A DNA stretch of 56,147 nucleotides from Geitlerinema sp. PCC 9228 (GTDB lineage Bacteria; Cyanobacteriota; Cyanobacteriia; Cyanobacteriales; PCC-9228): the NCBI RefSeq assembly GCF_001870905.1, contig NZ_LNDC01000080.1, positions 1-56,147 of the forward strand. The letters are read 5' to 3'. This document shows, piece after piece, positions 32,567 to 41,284 of the stretch; within the stretch, counting starts at the first letter, position 1; every line of letters begins with the position of its first letter. The translations under genes were made by a program, and so were the position numbers. Below the pieces are notes generated by a model. That model was not told the origin of the DNA. It searched no databases and saw only the letters and a program-made list of their open reading frames with translations.

Positions 32567-34822
32567 ATGAGACCGATCGGACGCCGTCATTTTCTCCAAT
32601 TTGCCGCATCCGCCTTGGCGACCTTAGGTATGAGCCAACTTGAGGTGCGCAAGCAAGGGTGGCGCTACGCTAAAATGCTAGCAGCTCCCACTTCCCGGAA
32701 ATTGGCGTTGCTGGTAGGTGCCAACGGATATCCGGAAAATCCTTTGTATGGATGTATCAACGATGTGTTGTTGCAGCGGGAACTGTTAATCCATCGTTTT
32801 GGCTTTCAACCGGAAGATATTTTGACCGTGACTGACGAGACGGAGATAAAACCTACCCGGGAAGGGATTTTACAAGCTTTTGAACAACATTTAATCCAAC
32901 AAGCAAACCCATCCGATGTGGTGGTTTTCCATTTTTCCGGTCACGGTTCCCAAGTGGTTGACCCCAATTCTCCTTTTAGAAACCAACTTAACAGTACTTT
33001 TGTACCCCTCAATCGGCAAGTTTCCCAAAGTAGCGATCGCTTTGTGGTTTCCGATATCATGGGGAAAAGCTTGTTTTTGTTAATGTCGGCACTGCCAACG
33101 GAAAATGTGACGGTGATTTTAGACAGCTGTTACTCCGGCGGCGGCAAGCGGGGAAATCTCACCATACGGTCGATTGTTGGTGGCAACGATACCTATCGCA
33201 GCGAAAGCGAACGGGAATACCAGGAAAAATGGCAAGAACAATTAAAAATGAGCGATGAAGAACTCCATCGCCAACGCCAGCAAGGTGTCGCCAAAGGTAT
33301 CGTTATTGCTTCCGCCGCACCAGACCAGCTCGCTGCCGATACGCCGTTCGATGGCTTTCATGCGGGAGCGTTCACCTATGCGCTCACCCAATATTTGTGG
33401 CAGATGACTGGGAGCGAATCAGTTAGCAATGCGATCGCGAATATCTCCCGCAGTACCACCAAAATTTCCACAACCCGCCAAATTCCGGAATACGGCGTTC
33501 AACCCCATACCAATCACGAAAACAAGCCTACTTACTTTATCACCCCAGACACGCCGCCAGCAGAAGCGGTGGTCACGCAAATGGAAAGCGATCGCGTACA
33601 ATTTTGGATGGGAGGTATTGGCGCGCGTTCTTTTGCCGCCTTTAACCAGGATGCTATGTTTTCCCTGCTCGACCGACAAGGAAAAGAAGTCGGCACCCTA
33701 AAAATGGCATCCCGGGATGGTTTGGTGGGGTCTGGTACTTTAATAGAAAATTCCCGCACCCAAGGTTCACCGCAATCGGGATTGTTTTTGCAAGAAAAAG
33801 TCCGCGCTATCCCCAAGGATTTTGCTTTACATATCGCACTTGACCCTTCTTTAGGCGAAAATATCCGTACTCATACCATACAAAAACTATCCCAAATAGC
33901 CCGCGTGAAATTTTTTGAGTTGGGAGAAACAGAAATTCATTATATTTTGGGACGCATGGATGAAGAAAAGGCTGGGGAAGCTCGCAATCGGGATATCCAA
34001 GAAACGCCAGAAATTGGTAGTATTGGATTGTACGGTCAGGGATTGGACTTCATTCCCGGTTCCTTTGGTCCTGCCAACGAAGATGTTCCCCATGCGATGG
34101 AACGCTTGCAAGCCAAATTTAAATCCTTACTAGCCGCAAGATTGGTGAAACTGACCCTCAACGCCAGTTCCTCCCGCACCAAGGTATCGGCAACCATGCG
34201 CGTTGTTGGTTCCCAAGGCAAGGAAGCGATCGCAGCTCAAGAATTTACCCCCCGGGGAACGGTACGAAAAGAAGATATAAATGAGTCTACAGCCCATCTT
34301 TCCCTAGACCAAATCGATTTTAAAAATGGCATTCCCTTGTTGCCAATAGGAACACGCGTGAATTTGGACATTCAAAATCAAGAACAAGGCGATCTCTATA
34401 TCACAGTTATTGTAATTACACCAGAAGGAGATATGTCTGTAATTTTTCCCAATAGCTGGACAGCCAGCGAAGCTGCTGCTATTGTAGAAGCTGGAGAAAC
34501 CCGGACAATTCCCAACCAGGCTCAGGGAGACCAGTTTCAACTTACCGTAGACAAGCCTTTGGGAACCGCAGAAGTATTGGTTCTCGCTAGTGCAGCTCCT
34601 TTAAGCAAGGCTCTCAAACGGTTGCAGAAGATTGCTCGCAGTCGCGGGATGCGAAAAGGACCAATGGCCTTGCAGGAAGACGCTCCTGGCGCTATTGAAG
34701 AACTGTTGGAAGACTTAAATCGGGGAACCCGCAGTCTATATGCAACGCCAACAACTCGCACCGTCGATACATCGCGGTTAGCCGCCATGTCTATTACCTT
34801 CCGTGCCATCGAGGCACCATAG
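32567..34822 (+). CDS. orthocaspase (caspase-family C14 peptidase) with Tat-like leader
   Basis: The 751-residue product starts MRPIGRRHFLQFAASALATLG: twin Arg followed by a hydrophobic stretch, resembling a Tat signal. The p20-like caspase domain (about 44-320) has the catalytic His126 in FHFSGHGSQV and Cys188 in LDSCYSGGG, with the acidic pocket LYGCINDV upstream. Orthocaspases cleave after Arg/Lys and are linked to stress or cell-death responses in cyanobacteria. The C-terminal half has a DUF4384-like beta domain (about 590-680, GTRVNLDIQNQEQGDLYITV), common behind bacterial caspases. GGAG is nine bases before the ATG. Export would place the protease outside the cytoplasm, next to a secreted subtilase encoded divergently. 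Confidence 0.9.
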   Translation: MRPIGRRHFLQFAASALATLGMSQLEVRKQGWRYAKMLAAPTSRKLALLVGANGYPENPLYGCINDVLLQRELLIHRFGFQPEDILTVTDETEIKPTREGILQAFEQHLIQQANPSDVVVFHFSGHGSQVVDPNSPFRNQLNSTFVPLNRQVSQSSDRFVVSDIMGKSLFLLMSALPTENVTVILDSCYSGGGKRGNLTIRSIVGGNDTYRSESEREYQEKWQEQLKMSDEELHRQRQQGVAKGIVIASAAPDQLAADTPFDGFHAGAFTYALTQYLWQMTGSESVSNAIANISRSTTKISTTRQIPEYGVQPHTNHENKPTYFITPDTPPAEAVVTQMESDRVQFWMGGIGARSFAAFNQDAMFSLLDRQGKEVGTLKMASRDGLVGSGTLIENSRTQGSPQSGLFLQEKVRAIPKDFALHIALDPSLGENIRTHTIQKLSQIARVKFFELGETEIHYILGRMDEEKAGEARNRDIQETPEIGSIGLYGQGLDFIPGSFGPANEDVPHAMERLQAKFKSLLAARLVKLTLNASSSRTKVSATMRVVGSQGKEAIAAQEFTPRGTVRKEDINESTAHLSLDQIDFKNGIPLLPIGTRVNLDIQNQEQGDLYITVIVITPEGDMSVIFPNSWTASEAAAIVEAGETRTIPNQAQGDQFQLTVDKPLGTAEVLVLASAAPLSKALKRLQKIARSRGMRKGPMALQEDAPGAIEELLEDLNRGTRSLYATPTTRTVDTSRLAAMSITFRAIEAP

Positions 34823-35215
34823 CAAGACCCAGTGGGATGCCTTCCAGGGTGCCGGCTATTCCCCCACCATCTCTTGACAAAACTCCCTAAGTAGTGGTAT
34901 CTTAAGAATTATAGATAGACAATTTTATAAACAGTTGGTGCAAAGGAAAAATTTTTCCTCCCTGCCCGGTCGGGGAAACAGCTTGGTTGCAGACGTTTCG
35001 CTCAAACATCCAACCTGCCCGGAAATAATTTAAATATTTTTACCCAGCCTAAATGTTTGGGTTGGAGTGTCCCATTAAACTCCCCCTTTTTTTACAGCAA
35101 GCTCCCTCACCCTATGTCCCCTCCATCCTAACACCAAAATCCAATTTTGTCTAGGAACGTATGGCGCTTTTTCATCGGTCATCCGCACTGCAAAGACCCG
35201 CTCTTCAGTCTCTAT
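34823..35215. other. intergenic region with R1 and R2 repeats
   Basis: After the orthocaspase stop this stretch holds R1 copy 3 (34874-35017). Next is an imperfect inverted repeat in which CAAACAT (35003-35009) pairs with ATGTTTG (about 35053-35059). The 3' portion is the start of R2 copy c. No open frame resembles a protein. I see no strong terminator for the orthocaspase gene. Confidence 0.5.
34874..35017 (+). repeat. R1 intergenic repeat, copy 3 (diverged)
   Basis: TTGACA (34874-34879), 18 bases, TATCTT, then TTATAGATAGACAATTTT. A GC-rich insert CCCGGTCGGGGAAACAGC follows, then GACGTTTCGCTCAAACATCC with AACCTG at the end. The first 60 bases match copy 2 (CCCACCAT before TTGACAAAA-TCCCTA-GTGGTA). 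The 3' block corresponds to TTTACCCAAACATCTAAGCTG of the other copies. It is about 30 bases longer than those. Confidence 0.45.
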
Positions 35216-35275
35216 CTAAAATATGATACCAAATCCGCTTTCTCCCCCTCCTCCCACTCCTCCCCCTCCTCCCCC
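35181..35275 (-). repeat. R2 dispersed repeat, copy c (rearranged)
   Basis: On the minus strand a GGGGGAGGAGTGGGAGGAGG tract is followed by GCGGATTTGGTAT and, 30 bases on, GGGTCTTTGCAGTGCGGAT. These are R2 blocks in a changed order compared with copies a and b. The G-rich tract forms the 3' end of the PPC-domain gene. Confidence 0.5.
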
Positions 35276-35617
35276 ATCATCATTCTCTGCCATTTGCCTT
35301 CCTTCCGCATCTAGCAAAATCAAATAAGCATCAAAATCCGCACTGACAACTTCAATTGCAATTTCTTCGCCAGCTTCTCCTGTAAAGGTATGGGTTTGAT
35401 AGTAGCTGCCATCTTCGAGGATATCGCTGTTGCTATCGAGTTGACCGCGAATGGTGTTGGTTTGCGTTGGCGAAACTGTTTCTGCTGGTGGCGAAACTTC
35501 CCTTTCCGTTTGACTCCTAACAACGGGGATAGAAATGTTCCCCACTGCCAGCCATCCCGCAATTCCCACCGAAACGGTTGCCACCTGCCAAGATTGAGAT
35601 TGTTTTCTTCCAGTCAT
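35216..35617 (-). CDS. exported protein with truncated PPC (pre-peptidase C-terminal) domain
   Basis: From the ATG at 35617 the 133-residue product has Lys/Arg, one hydrophobic segment (about 13-30, a signal peptide or anchor), a Thr/Pro-rich stretch and a PPC-like beta domain: DGSYYQTHTFTGEAGEEIAI then DFDAYLILLDAEGRQMAENDD. PPC domains are about 70-80 residues and continue with a strand after the acidic loop. Here ENDD runs into GGGGGGVGGGGESG, encoded by the GGAGTGGGA microsatellite, and the frame stops in repeat R2. The domain has lost its last strands. An upstream TTG extension to 35764 is possible but unlikely. It is probably periplasmic; function unknown. Confidence 0.6.
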   Translation of the reverse strand: MTGRKQSQSWQVATVSVGIAGWLAVGNISIPVVRSQTEREVSPPAETVSPTQTNTIRGQLDSNSDILEDGSYYQTHTFTGEAGEEIAIEVVSADFDAYLILLDAEGRQMAENDDGGGGGGVGGGGESGFGIIF

Positions 35618-35856
35618 GGCTTCCCCCTTTTTGATAAATAACGCTTCCCTTAACCGAATCTTTCCTTTATCGGAAACTGACCCAATCGCCACCCCTTCCC
35701 TCTCATCCAGAAAATCCCCAGTAACAATGGGTGTCGCCGCCTGACCAGCAAACACCCATTCCATTAAGATTTCAATTTTATTATGTCCGAACCTCCCCTA
35801 ATTCGGATTTCTCACCTTCAAATTTTTAGCAAATTACAACAAAAGTTTGACAAACA

Positions 35857-38800
35857 TTACACTCCCAAAAATTCTCCTGCAACCAAATCGGAAATCTCTG
35901 CAGCATCGGCAGATTCTGTTTTCAATGGGTTTGGCAATCCCAAATTGGATACCGATATTGGTTCAAAGATTTCCACAAATTTTGATAAATCGTCAGATTC
36001 CTCAAGGGAAAACCCTTCTCCTTCTCCTTCTCCTTCTCCTTCGGGAAACTCACCCGTGATACCATCCAATCCCAACGCTTGCTCTACGCTTTCCCACGAG
36101 ACAAACTTAAAGTTGGTACTTTTATTTTCCAGCTCTTCTTCATCTTGAAAAACAGCCTGTGGTTCGTTGGCACCATCTTGCACAACCAATAAACCAGACG
36201 GATATTTTGTTCCCAAATTGGCATTCACCACATCCAAGCCATCGCTTTCGTTGGCTTGGTCGATGGGTCCGTTATCGCCGATAACGAAACTTCCCAAATA
36301 TGGATTGTCGCCTTCGCGGTCGAATACGGCATAGCTGCTGTCTCCCTGACTGGAAGCTAAAATATATCCGCTGCCATTGCCGGTATCGTAAATAGACAAT
36401 CCTTCTATATCTGGTTTGAGGGGAGATTCATCTTGCGATCGCAATTCTGCAATCTCTTCCCGTACTGACTCAGCCACAATCGCATTAACAGCCGCTGACG
36501 GGTGAAAATCATCCCAAAAAACATATTCATCGGGATTGGGAACCACTTCCCCAGTGGTCGTATTCAAAGCCTGACCGCTGGTATTGGTAAAACCGTATTC
36601 TACCGGACTTTCCAAAATATCATCAAAAATACTGGCAAAATCTAACTCCACAATATCGACATCCAAGCTAAATTCCAACGCATCCAAGCTGGTATCCAAA
36701 AGAGCGTTGAAACGGTCAAGGGAAGCAGCTATTTCCTCGCTGCGTCCGATGAAACGTACAAAGGGGGCAACGCTGAAATCTCCCAAATTGGGAACGAGGA
36801 AAGTTTCCGCCCCAGCTTCGGCGAGGGTAGTAATGTGACCAACAATATCGCTGACGACAGTAGCTGGATCGACGGGCATAGGACTTTGTACAAAATTGTT
36901 AGAACCAGCATGAAGATAAATTAAATCACTAGCATCGGGGGTGTTTTGGCTGAGGTAGGCGTTAATCTGTTCGCCAATGTTGGGTGTTCCTTCTGCGGAG
37001 GTACCAAAACCGGTAGTTGCCCCACCAATGGCAAAATTGCTGCCGCCAGCCAAGGCAGGAACAGAGGCATTGAGACCTAGCATCTCGGCAATGCGTTCCA
37101 CCCCCAGTTCGCCGTTGCTGAAACGACCTTGAAAGTAGGGAGGAGAAGGCGGTCTGGTTCCGTTGCTGGCAATGAAAGCGTTGCCTACATCGGAAAGGCT
37201 GTCGCCGAATACAACTACTTGGTCGAAGCTAGTTATGGCTTCTTCACCGGTATCGTTGGCTTGTACCAGTTCAAATTCGCCTTCGGTGACGCCAGTTTCA
37301 TCGGAGGATTCGCTGTCGTCGTTGGGAGAAGCATTGGTTTTGAGCAATCCTACTTCTTTTTCCATGGCAACGTATAAAATATTGCGATCGCGATCTACCA
37401 CCATACCTTCTGCTTGAGAATCAGCTGGGTCTCCCGTGGGAACCGGCAGTTCCAAAGTTCGTACCACATTGGCATTCACCAAACCATTTTCTTGGAAAAT
37501 CAACTCCAATTGAGCAACGAAATTCCCATCTGCTTGGGTAACAAACACATAAGGGGTTCCGGAGGTGGGGTCGGTGTACGCCGTCAAACCATAAGCCGTT
37601 TGTTCCCCATCATCTACACCAAAAATGGTTTCTGGAATATCTGGTGAAGTCACATCAATGAGTTGGCGACTGTTGGGGTCGATTCGCCAAATGGCCAGGG
37701 TGTCGTTTTCCCGGTCGGACGCGATCGCGAAATTTCCCAAAATATCCACATTATTATAGCGAATCTCACCAAAAGGAGCCGGCTGAATTGCTTGCAAAAT
37801 TTTCCCATTCAAATCAAACGTCACCAACCCCCCATCTTTCGCCGTCGCCACCACCAAGCTATTTGCCGGATTGTTGGGATTCACCCAAATACCCGGATCG
37901 TCGGAATCTCCTGCAAACAAGGCATTTTCACGATCGACAAACATCTGTGTCTCCACCACAGGCAACACCGCCGGTATTGTTTCCAAATCCAACGCCAACG
38001 CCACCAACTGAGTGGACTGAGTATCGTTAAAATTATTATCACTAACCACAATCAGCGACTGACGACCGTCTGGTAACTTCGGACCCAACGCCAATCCTTC
38101 CAAATTATCCGGCGTCACGCCAATTTCGGCAAAATCCAGCAACAGCTGCTTCCGAAGCGGCGGGTCAATTTCAAAGGGAATCCCTTCTTCTTCCCAGAAT
38201 AAATCCTGCTCACCACTGACATCGAGAGCTCCTTGGCTGTTGACTTCGTAAAGCTTCACCGTATTGCCAACCCCCGCCGAAAATGCCCGTTCCAACGCCA
38301 AAAACGTACCGTTATTATCGAGAGCCAGCAATTCCACCAAACCGTTGGTACGAAAACCATCAGCAGGAATCGGTTCTTCCGGTACCGCATCCACCTCGTA
38401 AACCAACTCGCGGCTGGGTTGTCGCGTCGCCACATCGTACGCCACCATCCGCGATAGGCTGCCATCCTCCAAACTCGCTGCCGGTCCATCCTGATGCAAA
38501 GCATTTTCTGTAGCCGTATACAAGTAACTGCCATCAGGGGTCAGCGTCAAACTTTCAAAAGCCAAATTGTTGCGAATTCCACGGCTGCTATCTGCGGTAG
38601 GGAGAAATTTCTGCGGCACCGGAAACTCGCTCAGCTGCCTGCCGTCGAGGCGATACTCCCGAATAAAAGGATTTATCAAATTGTTGGCATCTCCCTCGGA
38701 AGCAATCAGAAGCGTATTTTGCGGGGTTAAGGCAATGCCTTCCGGGTCGAGGCTGTTTTCTGGGAAAGGTTTGCCATTGCCTTGCAAAAGCGTGGTGACC

Positions 38801-40233
38801 TTCGTAAAGCTGACATCGCCGTCATCGAGACGGCCATCGCTGAGGTCGATATCGAGGCTGTAGTAGCGGGCGGGATTGGTTTGGGAGCGATCGTCGGATA
38901 AACTGTAATACAACCCCCGTTCTGCATCGTAAACAATCCCCGACAAACCACCCACTTCCGTTTCTTGAAACTGAAAACCAGTGGGAAAACTCACTTCACC
39001 GAGAAGTTCCACATCGCCAACCGAAACGCGGTTGGAACTAGAAATGGTATCAGCGGCTACGTCAGATGGGGCAACAGCCACATCGGCATAAACCAAGCGG
39101 TGGTCGGAACTGGGGAAAGGAAAATCGCCAACCAAGTCAAACTTCGGGTCGTCAGCTGGCGGCCAAAAGACCCCGGCATTGGTCATTTCCAGATTTTGCG
39201 ACGGCAAAACGTAATCCACCCGTACATTGCCCGGACCGTCGAATTCCGCTTCTCCAAAATCAGCCGTATCGTAGGCAGGATTGCCAATTTGCGTTAAATT
39301 ATTGCTACCTTGGCGGTTGGTAGCATCGATAGCTCCCAAACTGGCTGGTGTGACGCTGGTGTTGATATAGGGATTGTTGAGTAACTGCCGAATGGCGTTG
39401 TCGGTACTATCGCCGTCAAAGGGATCGGCATTTTGGTCGCCCATAATAACAAAAGATGCCCCCGGTTCTAATCCACCAAAGTTGCCACTGTCGTCGTAAA
39501 TATAATTGCCTTGACCAGGACTAACGTAATCGCGCCAAAACCTGATTTCATCATGATTGCGGCGACCGTTGCGGTCTTCTTCGCCATCAAATACTGGAGG
39601 TGTAGGATGACTGGCAAGAATATGTGTGGTTTGCCCGTTCATATGAATGGGAATATCCCAGTGGCTTTTGGAAGATAGCCGCAAAGCCTCCAATTCGGCT
39701 GGGGAATACCAATCGTTGGGTTCGGGGGTTTCCGGGTCGTCGGGAAGCAACGCCCCAGGCATGTCTTTCCACAGAAAGTTTTGGAAGGTGCGAATTTCCT
39801 CGGTTACAATGGGATACTTGGCGTACAAGACCATGCCAAACTGACCGGGAAAGTTGCCAAAGCCAAAAGCATCGTTGCCGTAGCCGTCTTCGCCAACTGT
39901 GGTGACAGTTTCGCCGTTGTTATCCAGGTCGAATCCAGAAGGAATGCCGGTGTTGGAAGGAGCAACGTAGCGATAGGGATAGTTGATGGGGGCAGCCCCA
40001 TTTTGGCTTACGGAGAGATAGTTTTCTTGAAAAAGTTGGGCGGCTTCACCGTTAGGGTCGAAGTCAAATTCGTTGAGCAGCAGGATGTCGGGATGAGTGC
40101 GTTGAATAATTTCTGCAACCGCTTGGGCTTGTTCGTCGTTGGGGGTGGAGAGGTTGGCAATTAGCTCTCCTTGGGTATCACGGTTGAGGGAAGCGTTAAA
40201 ACTGGCAAGGCGTCGGGTATTGAATTTATTCAT
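35857..40233 (-). CDS. giant multidomain phosphatase/phytase with nested GDSL esterase domain
   Basis: The 1458-residue product combines four domains. Residues about 1-388 are endonuclease/exonuclease/phosphatase-like (LLLNEFD with Glu55, GDQNADP with Asp266, SSDHR with His377). About 400-755 match the esterase-like phytase domain (DPEGIALTPQNTLLIASEGD, DNLEGLAL). About 756-990 are the first blades of a beta-propeller phytase (DDPGIWVNPNNPANS, YNNVDILGNFAIASDREND). About 1003-1262 are a GDSL/SGNH esterase (VVVFGDSLSDVGNAF with Ser1012, DDFHPS with Asp1241/His1244). The propeller then resumes at about 1275-1385 (DIEGLSIYDTGNGSGYILAS, DGLDVVNANLG). An acidic Gly-Glu repeat follows. No N-terminal signal peptide is seen, so export, if any, would be C-terminal. 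Likely role: scavenging phosphate from nucleic acids, phytate and phosphoesters. ATG at 40233. Confidence 0.88.
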   Translation of the reverse strand: MNKFNTRRLASFNASLNRDTQGELIANLSTPNDEQAQAVAEIIQRTHPDILLLNEFDFDPNGEAAQLFQENYLSVSQNGAAPINYPYRYVAPSNTGIPSGFDLDNNGETVTTVGEDGYGNDAFGFGNFPGQFGMVLYAKYPIVTEEIRTFQNFLWKDMPGALLPDDPETPEPNDWYSPAELEALRLSSKSHWDIPIHMNGQTTHILASHPTPPVFDGEEDRNGRRNHDEIRFWRDYVSPGQGNYIYDDSGNFGGLEPGASFVIMGDQNADPFDGDSTDNAIRQLLNNPYINTSVTPASLGAIDATNRQGSNNLTQIGNPAYDTADFGEAEFDGPGNVRVDYVLPSQNLEMTNAGVFWPPADDPKFDLVGDFPFPSSDHRLVYADVAVAPSDVAADTISSSNRVSVGDVELLGEVSFPTGFQFQETEVGGLSGIVYDAERGLYYSLSDDRSQTNPARYYSLDIDLSDGRLDDGDVSFTKVTTLLQGNGKPFPENSLDPEGIALTPQNTLLIASEGDANNLINPFIREYRLDGRQLSEFPVPQKFLPTADSSRGIRNNLAFESLTLTPDGSYLYTATENALHQDGPAASLEDGSLSRMVAYDVATRQPSRELVYEVDAVPEEPIPADGFRTNGLVELLALDNNGTFLALERAFSAGVGNTVKLYEVNSQGALDVSGEQDLFWEEEGIPFEIDPPLRKQLLLDFAEIGVTPDNLEGLALGPKLPDGRQSLIVVSDNNFNDTQSTQLVALALDLETIPAVLPVVETQMFVDRENALFAGDSDDPGIWVNPNNPANSLVVATAKDGGLVTFDLNGKILQAIQPAPFGEIRYNNVDILGNFAIASDRENDTLAIWRIDPNSRQLIDVTSPDIPETIFGVDDGEQTAYGLTAYTDPTSGTPYVFVTQADGNFVAQLELIFQENGLVNANVVRTLELPVPTGDPADSQAEGMVVDRDRNILYVAMEKEVGLLKTNASPNDDSESSDETGVTEGEFELVQANDTGEEAITSFDQVVVFGDSLSDVGNAFIASNGTRPPSPPYFQGRFSNGELGVERIAEMLGLNASVPALAGGSNFAIGGATTGFGTSAEGTPNIGEQINAYLSQNTPDASDLIYLHAGSNNFVQSPMPVDPATVVSDIVGHITTLAEAGAETFLVPNLGDFSVAPFVRFIGRSEEIAASLDRFNALLDTSLDALEFSLDVDIVELDFASIFDDILESPVEYGFTNTSGQALNTTTGEVVPNPDEYVFWDDFHPSAAVNAIVAESVREEIAELRSQDESPLKPDIEGLSIYDTGNGSGYILASSQGDSSYAVFDREGDNPYLGSFVIGDNGPIDQANESDGLDVVNANLGTKYPSGLLVVQDGANEPQAVFQDEEELENKSTNFKFVSWESVEQALGLDGITGEFPEGEGEGEGEGFSLEESDDLSKFVEIFEPISVSNLGLPNPLKTESADAAEISDLVAGEFLGV

Positions 40234-40410
40234 AACAGTAGATTAGGGAAGAAGTGTTGGTTTGTGTTTGATAATTATTGTTTGGAAATCTGGTATTGAG
40301 TTTTTTATATTTGGCTACTTTGACATTCTCATGAATAGAATTCGTGAGATGCTCGCTTCATTGGGTGTGCCTAGATGAATTCGCTATGAGCTAGTCCATC
40401 CCCGGCAACA

Positions 40411-40752
40411 TTACCCTCGACGAGTGTTTTTCCGCTCTGTGGTGGACGTACTTTCGACATCTCGATTCCAGACCACTTGTGCTGCTGCTACGTCTCGATG
40501 GGTTTGATAGCCGCAGTGGGAGCAGGAATGAGTTCTTTGAGAAAGCGGCTTTTTCCCGTATGGACACCACCAATTTGACTGCTCTGTTTGACCTCTACTC
40601 CCAATTTTGGAAAGGTCGATGTGATTCCCTTCGATAATAGGTTTAAAAAATTGCACCTGCTTTCTGAAAGTATAGCACCTCAACTTGATTTTGACGGCGG
40701 CGATCGCACGGGTCGCTTTTCCTCCCGGCTGGGAAAGAGGCAAGGCTTTCAA
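40411..40752 (-). pseudogene. internally deleted TnpB remnant (IS200/IS605 type)
   Basis: The C-terminal 47 codons read KKPLSQRTHSCSHCGYQTHR then DVAAAQVVWNRD, the second half of the TnpB zinc ribbon with the RuvC-III Asp. The preceding codons (KLRCYTFRKQVQFF, NHIDLSKIG) come from elsewhere in an element and are joined without the nuclease core. The first Cys pair and RuvC-I/II are missing. The upstream part is shared with a second copy at 44189-44350. It is a dead remnant. Confidence 0.65.
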
Positions 40753-40755
40753 GCT
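40601..40755 (-). repeat. IS-derived repeat, copy A
   Basis: About 150 bases starting CCAATTTTGGAAAGGTCGAT on the plus strand recur at 44189-44350. Shared blocks include GTGATTCCCTTCGATAA, TTTAAAAAATTGCACCTGC, TTTCTGAAAGTATAGCACCT and CAACTTGATTTTGACGGC. Differences are mainly small insertions or deletions. Copy A is joined to TnpB zinc-ribbon sequence; copy B is not. Confidence 0.75.
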
Positions 40756-41284
40756 CCTGTCTTTTTTCGTAAACTTGGCGTTTGTTGGTTCTCTGGGAAT
40801 CCGGTATCGCCATGGAATTCATCGCGAAGGGGATTGCCATTATTGAAACCTTTGCAAGCCATGTTTGTAGGGTGTTGCGTCGCCAATCAGCTCGTTTCCA
40901 CTGCCAAACCGACAAAGTCAGATGTAGGATTTCGGGTCCACGGGAGGGGTTTATCTTGGCTGATATTCTCTGAGATAATATCGTTAGGATGGAAGCGTGT
41001 TTGGTATGATGTTTCATGGTTGCGAGATATCTGTTTGTATCTACTTCCAACAGACGTAGCCAGTTTGGTAGATTCATGGCGAATAAAAACTCCGTTTTGC
41101 TAGCGCGATTTTCTTTAATTTAGACGATAGAAGCAGGAACCGTCTTACTATAAACGAAACTAATAATAAATTTGGAAAAATGAGTGAAAGTTAAATCTAG
41201 TTAAAAAAATAGATAAAGAAAAGTTACGAATTCTATTATCTGTTTCTATCATCCCTAAATTTGGGAATAGGAAGGATGAATTCT

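Noticed and set aside
40643-41077. 144-codon minus-strand frame next to the TnpB remnant
   Set aside because: No recognisable motif; its 3' part lies inside the IS-derived repeat, so the frame is probably accidental.
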